Source of the DNA: RYN-230 sp963834705
GTDB lineage: Bacteria > Actinomycetota > Actinomycetes > Streptosporangiales > Streptosporangiaceae
Direction: 5' to 3'
Assembly: GCA_963834705.1 (NCBI GenBank)
Contig: CAWICV010000002.1
Location: 310,001-374,000 of the forward strand
DNA: 64,000 nucleotides
The position numbers and the translations under genes were made by a program. Under the pieces are notes generated by a model. The model ran no database searches and was not told where the DNA came from. It saw nothing but the letters and a program-made list of their open reading frames with translations. Shown here piece after piece: positions 43,262 through 51,122 of the stretch (positions within the stretch are counted from its first letter, which is position 1; every line of letters starts with the position of its first letter).

Positions 43262-44163
43262 TGGCTACCGTCAGCGTCGTCTCCCCGTCCGGTGCTAAGA
43301 ACGCCAAGAGCCAGGACGTGGAGCTGCCCGACGAGATCTTCGGCGCGAAGGTCAACGTGCCGCTGATCCACCAGGTCGTGGTGGCCCAGGAGGCCGCGGC
43401 CCGGCAGGGCACGCACGCCACCAAGACCCGCGGCCTGGTCCGCGGCGGCGGCAGGAAGCCGTACCGGCAGAAGGGCACCGGCCGGGCCCGCCAGGGCAGC
43501 ATCCGAGCGCCGCAGTACGCCGGCGGCGGCACCGTGCATGGCCCGCAGCCCCGGTCCTACCTGCAGCGGACCCCGAAGAAGATGAAGGCCGCCGCGCTCC
43601 GCGGTGCGCTGTCCGACCGGGCCAGCAACGGCCGGATCGCGGTGGTCACCGGCTTCGTGTCCGGGGACGCGCCCAAGACCAGCGAGGCGCTGGACGTGCT
43701 GCGCGCCGCGGTCGGGCTGCTCGCCGAGAAGCTGCGGGTCAAGGTGCTGGTCGTCACCCGGGCCGACGACGAGCTGGCCTGGAGGAGCCTGCGCAACGTG
43801 CCCGGCGTCCGGCTGCTGACCGTGGGCCAGCTGAACACCTACGACGTCCTGGCCAGTGAGCACGTGGTGTTCACCCAGGCCGCGCTGGAGGAGTTCACCG
43901 GCCACGATGCGGCCCCGGCCAAGAAGGACGCCGCGCCGGCCAAGAAGGACGCGGCGCCGGCCAAGGACGCGGCGCCGGCCAAGGACGCGGCGCCGGCCAA
44001 GGACGCGGCGCCGGCCAAGGACGCGGCGCCGGCCAAGGACGCGGCGCCGGCCAAGGACGCGGCGCCGGCCAAGGACACGGCGCCGGCCAAGGACACGGCG
44101 GCTCCGGCCAAGGACACGGCGGCCCCGGCCAGGAAGACGGCCAAGAAAGAGGATGAGCAGTGA
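43261..44163 (+). CDS. rplD: 50S ribosomal protein L4 with AAPAKD-repeat tail
   Basis: Tunnel-lining protein. 300 aa; family members have about 205-220. Core is normal: extended loop RGGGRKPYRQKGTGRARQGS and PRSYLQRTPKKMKAAALRGA. After HVVFTQAALEEFTG, a tail of about 84 residues is built from DAAPAK(K) and DTAAPAK units, Lys/Pro/Ala-rich like tails of histone-like proteins. The gene is coupled to rplC and rplW by overlaps. The tail probably lies outside the ribosome core. Confidence 0.97.
   Translation: MATVSVVSPSGAKNAKSQDVELPDEIFGAKVNVPLIHQVVVAQEAAARQGTHATKTRGLVRGGGRKPYRQKGTGRARQGSIRAPQYAGGGTVHGPQPRSYLQRTPKKMKAAALRGALSDRASNGRIAVVTGFVSGDAPKTSEALDVLRAAVGLLAEKLRVKVLVVTRADDELAWRSLRNVPGVRLLTVGQLNTYDVLASEHVVFTQAALEEFTGHDAAPAKKDAAPAKKDAAPAKDAAPAKDAAPAKDAAPAKDAAPAKDAAPAKDAAPAKDTAPAKDTAAPAKDTAAPARKTAKKEDEQ
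43906..44140. repeat. Hexapeptide (AAPAKD) repeat array in rplD
   Basis: About twelve tandem units, mainly 18-bp GACGCGGCGCCGGCCAAG, with 21-bp variants at both ends. All are in frame. The central seven units are almost identical, suggesting recent expansion. Confidence 0.9.
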
Positions 44164-44468
44164 GCGCGACCCGGGTCTACAACCACCGCGACATCCTGCT
44201 GCGGCCGGTCATCTCGGAGAAGACCTACCGGCTCGCGGACGATGGCAAGTACACCTTCCTGGTGCCGCAGGACGTCAACCGGACCCAGGTCCGGCAGGCG
44301 GTCGAGGCCATCTTCGGCGTCAAGGTGACCGGGGTGAACACGCTCAACCGGCCGGGCAAGCGGCGCCGCACCCGGTACGGCTGGGGCCAGCGGCCGGACA
44401 CCAAGCGGGCCATCGTCAGCCTGGCTGAGGGTGAGCGGATCGACGTCTTCGGCGGACCGGTCGGCTAG
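44160..44468 (+). CDS. rplW: 50S ribosomal protein L23
   Basis: Tunnel-exit protein, docking site for trigger factor and SRP. 102 aa. RDILLRPVISEKTYRLADD and GWGQRPDTKRAIVSL motifs. GTG overlaps the rplD stop. Confidence 0.97.
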   Translation: MSATRVYNHRDILLRPVISEKTYRLADDGKYTFLVPQDVNRTQVRQAVEAIFGVKVTGVNTLNRPGKRRRTRYGWGQRPDTKRAIVSLAEGERIDVFGGPVG

Positions 44469-44497
44469 CGCGGCCAGATAGAGGAGCTTGAGCACAC

Positions 44498-45331
44498 ATG
44501 GCTATCCGCAAGTACAAGCCGACGACCCCGGGACGGCGGGGCGCGAGCGGCGCGGACTTCTCTGAGCTCACCCGCGGTGAGCCGGAGAAGTCGCTGATCC
44601 GCCCGCTGTCCTCGAAGGGCGGCCGGAACGTGCACGGCCGGATCACCGTCCGGCACCAGGGTGGCGGGCACAAGCGCGCTTACCGGCTGATCGACTTCCG
44701 GCGCAACGACAAGGACGGCATCCCGGCCAAGGTCGCGCACATCGAATACGACCCCAACCGGACGTCCCGGATCGCGCTGCTGCACTACGCCGACGGCGAG
44801 AAGCGGTACATCCTGTGCCCGCAGGGGCTGGCCCAGGGTGACCGGGTGGAGAACGGCCCGGGCTCGGACATCCGGCCGGGTAACTGCCTGCCGCTGCGGA
44901 ACATCCCGACCGGCACCGTGGTGCACGCCATCGAGCTGCGGCCCGGTGGCGGGGCCAAGATCGCCCGGTCGGCCGGCTCCGGTGTCCAACTGCTGGCCAA
45001 GGACGGCGGGTTCGCACAGCTGCGGATGCCGTCCGGTGAGATCCGCCGGGTCGACGCGGCCTGCCGGGCCACCGTCGGCGAGGTCGGCAACGCGGAGCAA
45101 GGCAACATCAAGCTCGGCAAGGCGGGCCGCAACCGGTGGAAGGGACACCGTCCCTCGGTGCGCGGGGTCGCCATGAACCCGGTCGACCACCCGCTCGGCG
45201 GTGGCGAGGGCAAGAGCTCCGGTGGCCGGCACCCGGTCAGCCCGTGGGGCAAGCCCGAGGGCCGGACCCGGCAAGCAAACAAGCCCAGCGACCGGCTGAT
45301 CGTCCGCAGGCGCAGCAAGAAGAAGCGGTAG
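44498..45331 (+). CDS. rplB: 50S ribosomal protein L2
   Basis: Peptidyl-transferase centre protein. 277 aa. MAIRKYKPTTPGRRGASG start; NPVDHPLGGGEGKSSGGRHP contains the conserved His. Confidence 0.98.
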   Translation: MAIRKYKPTTPGRRGASGADFSELTRGEPEKSLIRPLSSKGGRNVHGRITVRHQGGGHKRAYRLIDFRRNDKDGIPAKVAHIEYDPNRTSRIALLHYADGEKRYILCPQGLAQGDRVENGPGSDIRPGNCLPLRNIPTGTVVHAIELRPGGGAKIARSAGSGVQLLAKDGGFAQLRMPSGEIRRVDAACRATVGEVGNAEQGNIKLGKAGRNRWKGHRPSVRGVAMNPVDHPLGGGEGKSSGGRHPVSPWGKPEGRTRQANKPSDRLIVRRRSKKKR

Positions 45332-45343
45332 GAGCACTGAGCG

Positions 45344-45622
45344 ATGCCTCGTAGTCTGAAGAAGGGCCCGTTCGTCGACGACCACCTGATCAAGAAGGTG
45401 GACGCGCAGAACGACGCCGGAACACGGAACCTGATCAAGACGTGGTCACGGCGTTCCATGATCGTTCCGGCCATGCTGGGCCACACGATCGCCGTGCACG
45501 ACGGCCGAAAGCATGTGCCGGTGTTCATCACCGAGGCCATGGTCGGCCACAAGCTCGGTGAGTTCGCGCCGACCCGCACGTTCCGCAGCCACGTCAGGGA
45601 TGACCGGCGCAGCCGCCGTTAG
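45344..45622 (+). CDS. rpsS: 30S ribosomal protein S19
   Basis: Head protein near the A-site tRNA. 92 aa. MPRSLKKGPFVDDHLIKKV and GHKLGEFAPTRTF signatures. Confidence 0.98.
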   Translation: MPRSLKKGPFVDDHLIKKVDAQNDAGTRNLIKTWSRRSMIVPAMLGHTIAVHDGRKHVPVFITEAMVGHKLGEFAPTRTFRSHVRDDRRSRR

Positions 45623-45660
45623 GCCGCACCTGCGCAGACCATAGAGAGCGAGTAAGAGAG

Positions 45661-46011
45661 ATGGAAGCAAGGGCAAAGGCGCGGTACGTCCGCGTCACGC
45701 CGCGGAAGGCCCGCCGTGTGGTGGACCTCATCCGTGGCCTGCCTGCTACCGACGCGCAGGCGGTGCTCCAGTTCGCGCCGCAGTCGGCCAGTGACCCGGT
45801 AGGCAAGGTGCTGGCCAGCGCCATCGCCAACGCGGAGTACGGCCAGCAGGTGGACGCCGACTCGCTCGTGGTCAGCCGGGCGTGGGTGGACGAGGGCCCG
45901 ACGCTGAAGCGGTTCCGGCCACGCGCCCAGGGCCGCGGCTACCGGATCAACAAGCGGACCAGCCACATCACGGTGATCGTGTCCGATGAAGCCCAGGGGA
46001 GGTCCCGCTAG
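45661..46011 (+). CDS. rplV: 50S ribosomal protein L22
   Basis: Lines the exit tunnel and contacts macrolides. 116 aa. ARYVRVTPRKARRVVDLIRG and the C-terminal tunnel hairpin KRFRPRAQGRGYRI intact. Its stop overlaps the rpsC GTG. Confidence 0.97.
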   Translation: MEARAKARYVRVTPRKARRVVDLIRGLPATDAQAVLQFAPQSASDPVGKVLASAIANAEYGQQVDADSLVVSRAWVDEGPTLKRFRPRAQGRGYRINKRTSHITVIVSDEAQGRSR

Positions 46012-46859
46012 TGGGGCAGAAAGTGAACCCGCACGGGTTCCGGCTGGGCATCACCACCGACTTCAAGAGCCGGTGGTATGCCGACAAGCTGTACAAGGAC
46101 TACGTCGCGGAAGATGTGGCCATCCGCCGGATGCTGCAGCGCGGCATGGAGCGGGCCGGCATCTCCAAGGTGGAGATCGAGCGGACCAGGGACCGGGTCC
46201 GGGTGGACATCCACACTGCCCGGCCGGGCATCGTCATCGGCCGCCGCGGCGCCGAGGCCGACCGGATCCGCAGTGACCTGGAGAAGCTGACTGGCAAGCA
46301 GATCCAGCTGAACATCCTGGAGGTGAAGAACCCGGAGACCGACGCGCAGCTCGTCGCGCAGGGCGTGGCCGAGCAGCTGTCCAGCCGGGTGTCCTTCCGC
46401 CGGGCGATGCGCAAGGCCATGCAGACCACGATGAAGAGCCCGGGGGCCAAGGGCATCCGGGTGCAGTGCTCCGGCCGCCTCGGTGGCGCGGAGATGTCCC
46501 GGTCCGAGTTCTACCGCGAGGGCCGGGTGCCGCTGCACACGCTGCGTGCGGACATCGACTACGGCTTCTACGAGGCCCGGACCACGTTCGGCCGGATCGG
46601 CGTGAAGGTCTGGATCTACCGCGGCGAGGCGCCGCAGACCCGGGCCGAGCGCGAGGCGGCCGCGGCCGCCCTGCGGGCCGGCCAGCGCCGGGACCGGCCG
46701 TCCGGGCCGCAGCGGCGGCGGCGTCCCGAGGGCGCCGACCGCGGCGACCGGGCGCCGGGCGGCGACCGCCCCGACCGGGGCGGCGCGGACCAGGCGCCCG
46801 CTGGCCAGGTCAGCGCGGCCGCGGCGGCGCCCGCGGCGACCAGCGGTGAGGAGGGCTGA
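46011..46859 (+). CDS. rpsC: 30S ribosomal protein S3
   Basis: Forms the mRNA entry helicase with S4 and S5. 282 aa. GQKVNPHGFRLGITTDFKSR start, KH motif GIVIGRRGAEADRIR. A C-terminal Arg/Asp/Ala-rich tail of about 65 residues is longer than in E. coli but common in actinobacteria. Confidence 0.98.
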   Translation: MGQKVNPHGFRLGITTDFKSRWYADKLYKDYVAEDVAIRRMLQRGMERAGISKVEIERTRDRVRVDIHTARPGIVIGRRGAEADRIRSDLEKLTGKQIQLNILEVKNPETDAQLVAQGVAEQLSSRVSFRRAMRKAMQTTMKSPGAKGIRVQCSGRLGGAEMSRSEFYREGRVPLHTLRADIDYGFYEARTTFGRIGVKVWIYRGEAPQTRAEREAAAAALRAGQRRDRPSGPQRRRRPEGADRGDRAPGGDRPDRGGADQAPAGQVSAAAAAPAATSGEEG

Positions 46860-46862
46860 GTC

Positions 46863-47282
46863 ATGCTTATCCCGCGCAGGGTCAAGCACCGCAAGCAGCA
46901 CCGGCCGGACCGGCACGGGGCGGCCAAGGGTGGCACCCGGGTGGCCTTCGGTGAGTACGGCATCCAGGCGCTGGAGCACGCGTACGTGACCAACCGGCAG
47001 ATCGAGTCGGCCCGTATCGCGATGACCCGGCACATCCGCCGTGGCGGCAAGGTGTGGATCACCATCTACCCGGACCGCCCGCTGACCAAGAAGCCGGCCG
47101 AGACCCGGATGGGGTCCGGTAAGGGCTCACCGGAGTGGTGGGTGGCCAACGTCAAGCCGGGCCGGGTCATGTTCGAGCTGTCTGGGGTGGCCGAGCCGGT
47201 GGCCCGCGAGGCGCTCCGCCGGGCCATGCACAAGCTGCCCATGAAATGCAAGTTCGTGACGCGTGAAGTGGGTGAGGGCTGA
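46863..47282 (+). CDS. rplP: 50S ribosomal protein L16
   Basis: Near the A-site and peptidyl-transferase centre. 139 aa. RRVKHRKQHRPDRHG start, MGSGKGSPEWWVANVKPG signature, end KLPMKCKFVTREVGEG. The last 62 bp (from 47229) recur downstream twice. The stop overlaps an ATG (TGATG) that opens a micro-ORF. Confidence 0.98.
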   Translation: MLIPRRVKHRKQHRPDRHGAAKGGTRVAFGEYGIQALEHAYVTNRQIESARIAMTRHIRRGGKVWITIYPDRPLTKKPAETRMGSGKGSPEWWVANVKPGRVMFELSGVAEPVAREALRRAMHKLPMKCKFVTREVGEG

Positions 47283-47411
47283 TGTCAGAGCACAAGCTGC
47301 CCATGCTCTGCTCATTGAGCTGCAAGTTCGTGACGCGTGAAGTGGGTGAGGGCTGATGTCAGAGCACAAGCTGCCCATGCTCTGCTCATTGAGCTGCAAG
47401 TTCGTGACGCG
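47229..47411 (+). repeat. Tandem duplication of the rplP 3' end
   Basis: Copy 0 (47229-47290) is the end of rplP. Copy 1 (47291-47364) is 74 bp and identical, except that AAA is replaced by CTCTGCTCATTGAGC. Copy 2 (47365-47411) repeats copy 1 and then ends in unrelated GC-rich sequence. The 12-bp net difference keeps the frame. Confidence 0.95.
47282..47356 (+). CDS. Micro-ORF 1 from the rplP duplication
   Basis: ATG overlaps the rplP stop (TGATG). It encodes 24 aa, MSEHKLPMLCSLSCKFVTRE plus VGEG, repeating the L16 C-terminus with a five-residue replacement. The TGA overlaps the next micro-ORF start. Probably translated by coupling if the ribosome re-initiates; product function unknown. Confidence 0.5.
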   Translation: MSEHKLPMLCSLSCKFVTREVGEG

Positions 47412-47466
47412 CGCTCTGCTAGCCCGGGGGGCGACCCCCGGAACCCCCGAAGGCGGTGACGCGTGA
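47356..47466 (+). CDS. Micro-ORF 2 from the rplP duplication
   Basis: ATG overlaps the stop of micro-ORF 1. It encodes 36 aa: the same MSEHKLPMLCSLSCKFVTR start, then ALLARGATPGTPEGGDA read from the GC-rich palindromic repeat. Its TGA overlaps the rpmC ATG (TGATG), so the chain from rplP to rpmC stays coupled. Product probably non-functional. Confidence 0.5.
   Translation: MSEHKLPMLCSLSCKFVTRALLARGATPGTPEGGDA
47420..47450. repeat. GC-rich palindrome, opposite orientation to the Tad-locus copies
   Basis: GCCCGGGGGGCGACCCCCGG followed by AACCCCCGAAG is the reverse complement, with one C fewer, of the palindrome at 14215-14242 and 15229-15261. Confidence 0.8.
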
Positions 47467-47702
47467 TGGCTGGACTGGCCGCCGCTGATCTCCGGAACTC
47501 CTCCGAGGAAGAACTCGACATCAAGCTGGCCGAGGCTAAGACCGAGCTGTTCAACCTGCGGTTCCAGGCCGCGACCGGGCAGCTGGAGAGTCACGGGCGG
47601 CTGCGTGCCGTCCGGAAAGAGATCGCCCGCATCTACACCGTGAAGCGGGAACGCGAGCTCGGCATCGTGACCCTGGTGCAGGAGGCGGAAGAGAGTGAGT
47701 GA
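47466..47702 (+). CDS. rpmC: 50S ribosomal protein L29
   Basis: Tunnel-exit protein. 78 aa. ELFNLRFQAATGQLESHGR and KEIARIYTVKRERELG match the family. ATG at 47466 is preferred over GTG 47463 because it overlaps the upstream micro-ORF stop. The Shine-Dalgarno is weak, which makes coupling important. It overlaps rpsQ by 8 bp. Confidence 0.96.
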   Translation: MAGLAAADLRNSSEEELDIKLAEAKTELFNLRFQAATGQLESHGRLRAVRKEIARIYTVKRERELGIVTLVQEAEESE

Positions 47703-47976
47703 CGTGCAGCAGGACGCTGGCCTGGCCCGCGGTTACCGCAAGGTCCGCGAGGGCTATGTGGTCAGCGACAAGATGGACAGGACCGTGGTGGTCGAGGTCG
47801 AGGACCGGGTCAAGCACCCGAAGTACGGCAAGATCATCCGGCGCACCAAGAGGTACATCGCGCACGACGGCGAGAACACTTGTGGCGTCGGCGACCGGGT
47901 GCGGCTGATGGAAACCAGGCCGCTCTCTGCGACGAAGCGCTGGCGCGTCGCGGAGATCCTGGAGAAGGCCAAGTAA
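47695..47976 (+). CDS. rpsQ: 30S ribosomal protein S17
   Basis: 16S 5'-domain assembly protein. 93 aa, slightly extended N-terminus. REGYVVSDKMDRTVVVEVED and YIAHDGENTCGVGDRV motifs. GTG at 47695 inside the rpmC end. Confidence 0.97.
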   Translation: MSDVQQDAGLARGYRKVREGYVVSDKMDRTVVVEVEDRVKHPKYGKIIRRTKRYIAHDGENTCGVGDRVRLMETRPLSATKRWRVAEILEKAK

Positions 47977-48035
47977 CAACCACCCGCGGGGCGCGGGCCT
48001 CGCGAGACCCCGGGCGTCAGGAAGCAGGAGTTGAC

Positions 48036-48404
48036 GTGATCCAGCAGGAGTCGCGGCTTAAGGTCGCCGACAACACCGGAGCCAAGGAGATCTTGTGTAT
48101 CCGCGTGCTCGGCGGCTCGGGCCGGCGATACGCGGGCATCGGTGATGTCATCGTGGCGACAGTGAAGGATGCTCTTCCCGGTGCCGGGGTGAAGAAGGGC
48201 GACGTCGTCAAGGCGGTCGTGGTGCGCACCCGCAAGGAGCGCCGCCGCGGAGACGGCTCGTACATCAAGTTTGACGAGAACGCCGCCGTGCTGATCCGGG
48301 ACGGCGGGGACCCGCGTGGTACCCGCATCTTCGGCCCGGTCGGCCGCGAGCTGCGCGAGAAGCGGTTCATGCGGATCATCTCGCTCGCGCCGGAGGTGCT
48401 GTGA
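48036..48404 (+). CDS. rplN: 50S ribosomal protein L14
   Basis: Intersubunit bridge protein. 122 aa. MIQQESRLKVADNTGAKEI start and RRGDGSYIKFDENAAVLI. GTG at 48036 with GCAGGAG upstream; the longer frame from 47880 overlaps rpsQ. Its stop overlaps rplX. Confidence 0.98.
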   Translation: MIQQESRLKVADNTGAKEILCIRVLGGSGRRYAGIGDVIVATVKDALPGAGVKKGDVVKAVVVRTRKERRRGDGSYIKFDENAAVLIRDGGDPRGTRIFGPVGRELREKRFMRIISLAPEVL

Positions 48405-48781
48405 TGGCCAGAAAGGCTGCAGTGAAGAAGAACCAGCCGGCCGCGAAGCCGGCCCGCATGAAGATCAAGAAGGGCGACCACGTGATCGTCATCGCGGGCA
48501 AGGACGTGGGCCGGGAGGGCACGGTCATCCTGGCCGACCCCGAGCGGCAGCGGGTCCTGGTCCAGGGCGTCAACATGGTCCGCAAGAACAAGAAGGTGGA
48601 TTACCAGGGCGGAACTCGTGGTGCCAAGCAGGGCGGCATCATGACCACCGAGGCGCCGATCCACGTGAGCAACGTGCAGCTGATCGACCCGGACACCAAG
48701 AAGCCGGCCCGGGCCGGGTTCCGCTACGAGGAAGACGGCACCAAGGTGCGGGTCTCCCGCGCGGGCGGTAAGGACTTCTGA
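48404..48781 (+). CDS. rplX: 50S ribosomal protein L24
   Basis: Early 23S assembly initiator. 125 aa. The family core starts MKIKKGDHVIVIAGKDVGRE at residue 19; the first 18 residues are a Lys/Ala-rich extension. ATG at 48404 is chosen because it overlaps the rplN stop. VNMVRKNKKVDYQGGTRGAK also conserved. Confidence 0.95.
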   Translation: MARKAAVKKNQPAAKPARMKIKKGDHVIVIAGKDVGREGTVILADPERQRVLVQGVNMVRKNKKVDYQGGTRGAKQGGIMTTEAPIHVSNVQLIDPDTKKPARAGFRYEEDGTKVRVSRAGGKDF

Positions 48782-49368
48782 TGACGACCACGACTGAGCA
48801 GGCACCAGCCCGGCAGCAGTACCCTGCGCCGCGGCTCAAGGAGCGCTACCGGCAGGAGATCGCGCCGGCCATGCGCGAAGAGTTCAGCTATGCCAACGTG
48901 ATGAAGATCCCCACGGTGACCAAGATCGTGGTGAACATGGGCGTCGGCGAGGCGGCCCGGGACGCCAAGCTGATCGAGGGCGCGCTCCGGGACCTGACGC
49001 TGATCACCGGGCAGAAGCCCGCGGTGGCCCGGGCCCGGAAGTCGATCGCCCAGTTCAAGCTGCGCGAGGGCATGCCGATCGGGGCGCACGTGACGCTGCG
49101 CGGCGACCGGATGTGGGAGTTCCTGGACCGGCTGCTGTCGCTGGCCCTGCCCCGTATCCGCGACTTCCGCGGGCTGTCCGACCGGCAGTTCGATGGCCGG
49201 GGCAACTACACGTTCGGGCTGAACGAGCAGTTGATGTTCCATGAGATCGACGCGGACCAGGTGGACCGGCAGCGCGGCATGGACGTGACCGTGGTGACCA
49301 CCGCAACGAACGACGAAGAGGGCCGCTCCCTGTTGCGGCGGCTCGGATTCCCGTTCAGGGAGAGCTGA
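48781..49368 (+). CDS. rplE: 50S ribosomal protein L5
   Basis: Binds 5S rRNA and contacts S13. 195 aa. VPTVTKIVVNMGVGEA-like PTVTKIVVNMGVGEAARDAK and GQKPAVARARKSIAQFKLRE. ATG overlaps the rplX stop. Confidence 0.98.
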   Translation: MTTTTEQAPARQQYPAPRLKERYRQEIAPAMREEFSYANVMKIPTVTKIVVNMGVGEAARDAKLIEGALRDLTLITGQKPAVARARKSIAQFKLREGMPIGAHVTLRGDRMWEFLDRLLSLALPRIRDFRGLSDRQFDGRGNYTFGLNEQLMFHEIDADQVDRQRGMDVTVVTTATNDEEGRSLLRRLGFPFRES

Positions 49369-49371
49369 GGA

Positions 49372-49557
49372 ATGGCGAAGAAGGCACTAGTCGTCAAGGC
49401 GAACCGGACGCCCAAGTTCAAGGTGCGCGGGTACACCCGGTGCTCGCGCTGCGGGCGGCCGCGCGCCGTATACCGCAGGTTCGGCCTCTGCCGGATCTGC
49501 TTCCGCTCGATGGCCCACCGCGGTGAGCTGCCGGGCATCACGAAATCAAGCTGGTAA
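49372..49557 (+). CDS. rpsZ: 30S ribosomal protein S14, zinc type
   Basis: Zinc-binding short form of S14. 61 aa. CSRCGRPRAVYRRFGLCRIC carries the four cysteines. ATG 4 bp after the rplE stop. Confidence 0.97.
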   Translation: MAKKALVVKANRTPKFKVRGYTRCSRCGRPRAVYRRFGLCRICFRSMAHRGELPGITKSSW

Positions 49558-49664
49558 TTAACGCCAGTACGAAGTAGCGACCAACCTGGGCGCGCGGAGA
49601 CCGCGCCCACTGACCACGCCGCAGGTCCCAGCGGGGAAACCACGGCGAGGAGGGCCACCAGGCC

Positions 49665-50063
49665 ATGACGATGACAGACCCGATCGCAGACATGCTGGCT
49701 CGTCTGCGCAATGCCAACTCGGCATACCACGACACGGTGGGCATGCCCAGCTCCACGATCAAGGTCCGGATCGCGGAGATCCTCAAGCAGGAGGGCTACA
49801 TAGCCGGCTTCACAGTGGAAGACGCCGAGGTGGGCAAGAGCCTCGTGGTGTCGCTGAAGTACGGGCCGACCCGGGAGCGCTCCATCGCGGGCATCAAGCG
49901 GGTGTCCAAGCCGGGCCTGCGGGTGTACGCGAAGAAGGACAGCCTGCCCCGGGTGCTCGGCGGCCTCGGCATCGCCATCATCTCCACCTCGAATGGCCTG
50001 ATGACCGACAAGCAGGCGAACAAGCGGGGCGTGGGCGGGGAAGTCCTCGCCTACGTCTGGTAA
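49665..50063 (+). CDS. rpsH: 30S ribosomal protein S8
   Basis: Central-domain assembly protein and repressor of the spc operon in other bacteria. 132 aa. DPIADMLARLRNANSAYHDT and GLGIAIISTSNGLMTDKQA. A 107-bp gap before it holds no gene. Confidence 0.98.
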   Translation: MTMTDPIADMLARLRNANSAYHDTVGMPSSTIKVRIAEILKQEGYIAGFTVEDAEVGKSLVVSLKYGPTRERSIAGIKRVSKPGLRVYAKKDSLPRVLGGLGIAIISTSNGLMTDKQANKRGVGGEVLAYVW

Positions 50064-50074
50064 GGAAGACCTCG

Positions 50075-50611
50075 ATGTCACGAATCGGACGGCTCCCGGT
50101 GGAGATTCCCAGCGGGGTCGACGTCACCATCGACGGCCGGGCGGTCAGCGTCAAGGGTCCCAAGGGCAGCCTGGCGCTGGAGCTCACCCCGCCGATCGAG
50201 ATCTCCCGGGACGACGGCACGCTGAAGGTCACCCGGCCCAACGACGAGGGCAAGGTGCGGGCGCTGCACGGCCTGTCCCGCACCCTGGTGCAGAACATGG
50301 TCACCGGGGTCACCCAGGGCTACAGCAAGACGCTGGTGATCGTCGGGGTCGGCTACCGGGTCCAGGCCCGGGGCTCGAACCTCGAGTTCGCGCTGGGCTT
50401 CAGCCACCCGGTCACGGTGGTCCCACCGGCCGGCATCACGTTCCGAGTCGAGACCCCCACCCGGCTGGTTGTCGAGGGCATCGACAAGCAACTGGTGGGT
50501 GAGATCGCGGCCAACATACGCAAACTGCGCAAGCCCGACCCGTACAAGGGCAAGGGCATCCGCTATGAGGGCGAGCAGATCCGGCGCAAGGTCGGGAAGG
50601 CTGGGAAGTAA
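50075..50611 (+). CDS. rplF: 50S ribosomal protein L6
   Basis: Base of the factor-binding region near the sarcin-ricin loop. 178 aa. SRIGRLPVEIPSGVDV start and KPDPYKGKGIRYEGEQIRRK end signature. Confidence 0.98.
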   Translation: MSRIGRLPVEIPSGVDVTIDGRAVSVKGPKGSLALELTPPIEISRDDGTLKVTRPNDEGKVRALHGLSRTLVQNMVTGVTQGYSKTLVIVGVGYRVQARGSNLEFALGFSHPVTVVPPAGITFRVETPTRLVVEGIDKQLVGEIAANIRKLRKPDPYKGKGIRYEGEQIRRKVGKAGK

Positions 50612-50614
50612 CCG

Positions 50615-50989
50615 ATGGCTGGCACGAAGACCAGGGCGCACGGCCGCACCGCCGCGCGCAACCGGCGGCACCTGCGGGTGCGCAAGAAGGTGCTGGGCAG
50701 CGCCGAGCGGCCGCGGCTGATCGTCAACCGGTCGGCGCGGCACACCATGGTCCAGCTGATCGACGACGGCACGGGCCGGACACTCGCATCCGCATCTACC
50801 CTGGAAGAGGCACTGCGCGCGGCCGACGGGGACAAGACGGCCAAGGCGCGCGAGGTGGGCAAGCTGCTCGCCGAGCGGGCCAAGGCGGCCGGCGTCGATG
50901 CGGCTGTGTTCGACCGGGCAGGCTGGGCCTACCACGGGCGGATCGCCGCCCTGGCTGATGCGGCCCGCGAAGGTGGCCTGTCCCTGTGA
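50615..50989 (+). CDS. rplR: 50S ribosomal protein L18
   Basis: Binds 5S rRNA. 124 aa. HLRVRKKVLGSAERPRLIVN and FDRAGWAYHGRIAALADAAR match. ATG 3 bp after rplF. Confidence 0.97.
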   Translation: MAGTKTRAHGRTAARNRRHLRVRKKVLGSAERPRLIVNRSARHTMVQLIDDGTGRTLASASTLEEALRAADGDKTAKAREVGKLLAERAKAAGVDAAVFDRAGWAYHGRIAALADAAREGGLSL

Positions 50990-50990
50990 G

Positions 50991-51067
50991 CGCTATTCAG
51001 CTCCGGCTAGGGAGCCCGGGCCGTCAGGCCCGGGCGAGCGGTCGGATTGAGATTGTGCTGAATCGCG
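50991..51067 (+). other. Structured intergenic element, copy B (before rpsE)
   Basis: Bounded by CGCTATTCAGC (50991-51001) and GCTGAATCGCG (51057-51067). Inside, stem CCGGC/GTCGG (51003-51007, 51041-51045) and stem GCCCGGGCC/GGCCCGGGC (51014-51022, 51027-51035), internal loop TAGGGA/GAGCG. It shares about 45 aligned positions with copy A at 23002-23101. It begins 1 bp after the rplR stop and ends 56 bp before rpsE. Confidence 0.7.
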
Positions 51068-51122
51068 CGAACGTCGAGACCAGCACTAGAAGCTTTGCGA
51101 CACACGAGAGAAGGAACATCTG

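Noticed and set aside
43261..44163. L4 fused to a separate histone-like gene
   Set aside because: The tail is an in-frame repeat expansion with no own start, and rplW follows by the normal overlap.
48458..48781. Shorter start for L24 at MKIKKGD
   Set aside because: No Shine-Dalgarno there, while ATG 48404 overlaps the rplN stop as in the rest of the operon.
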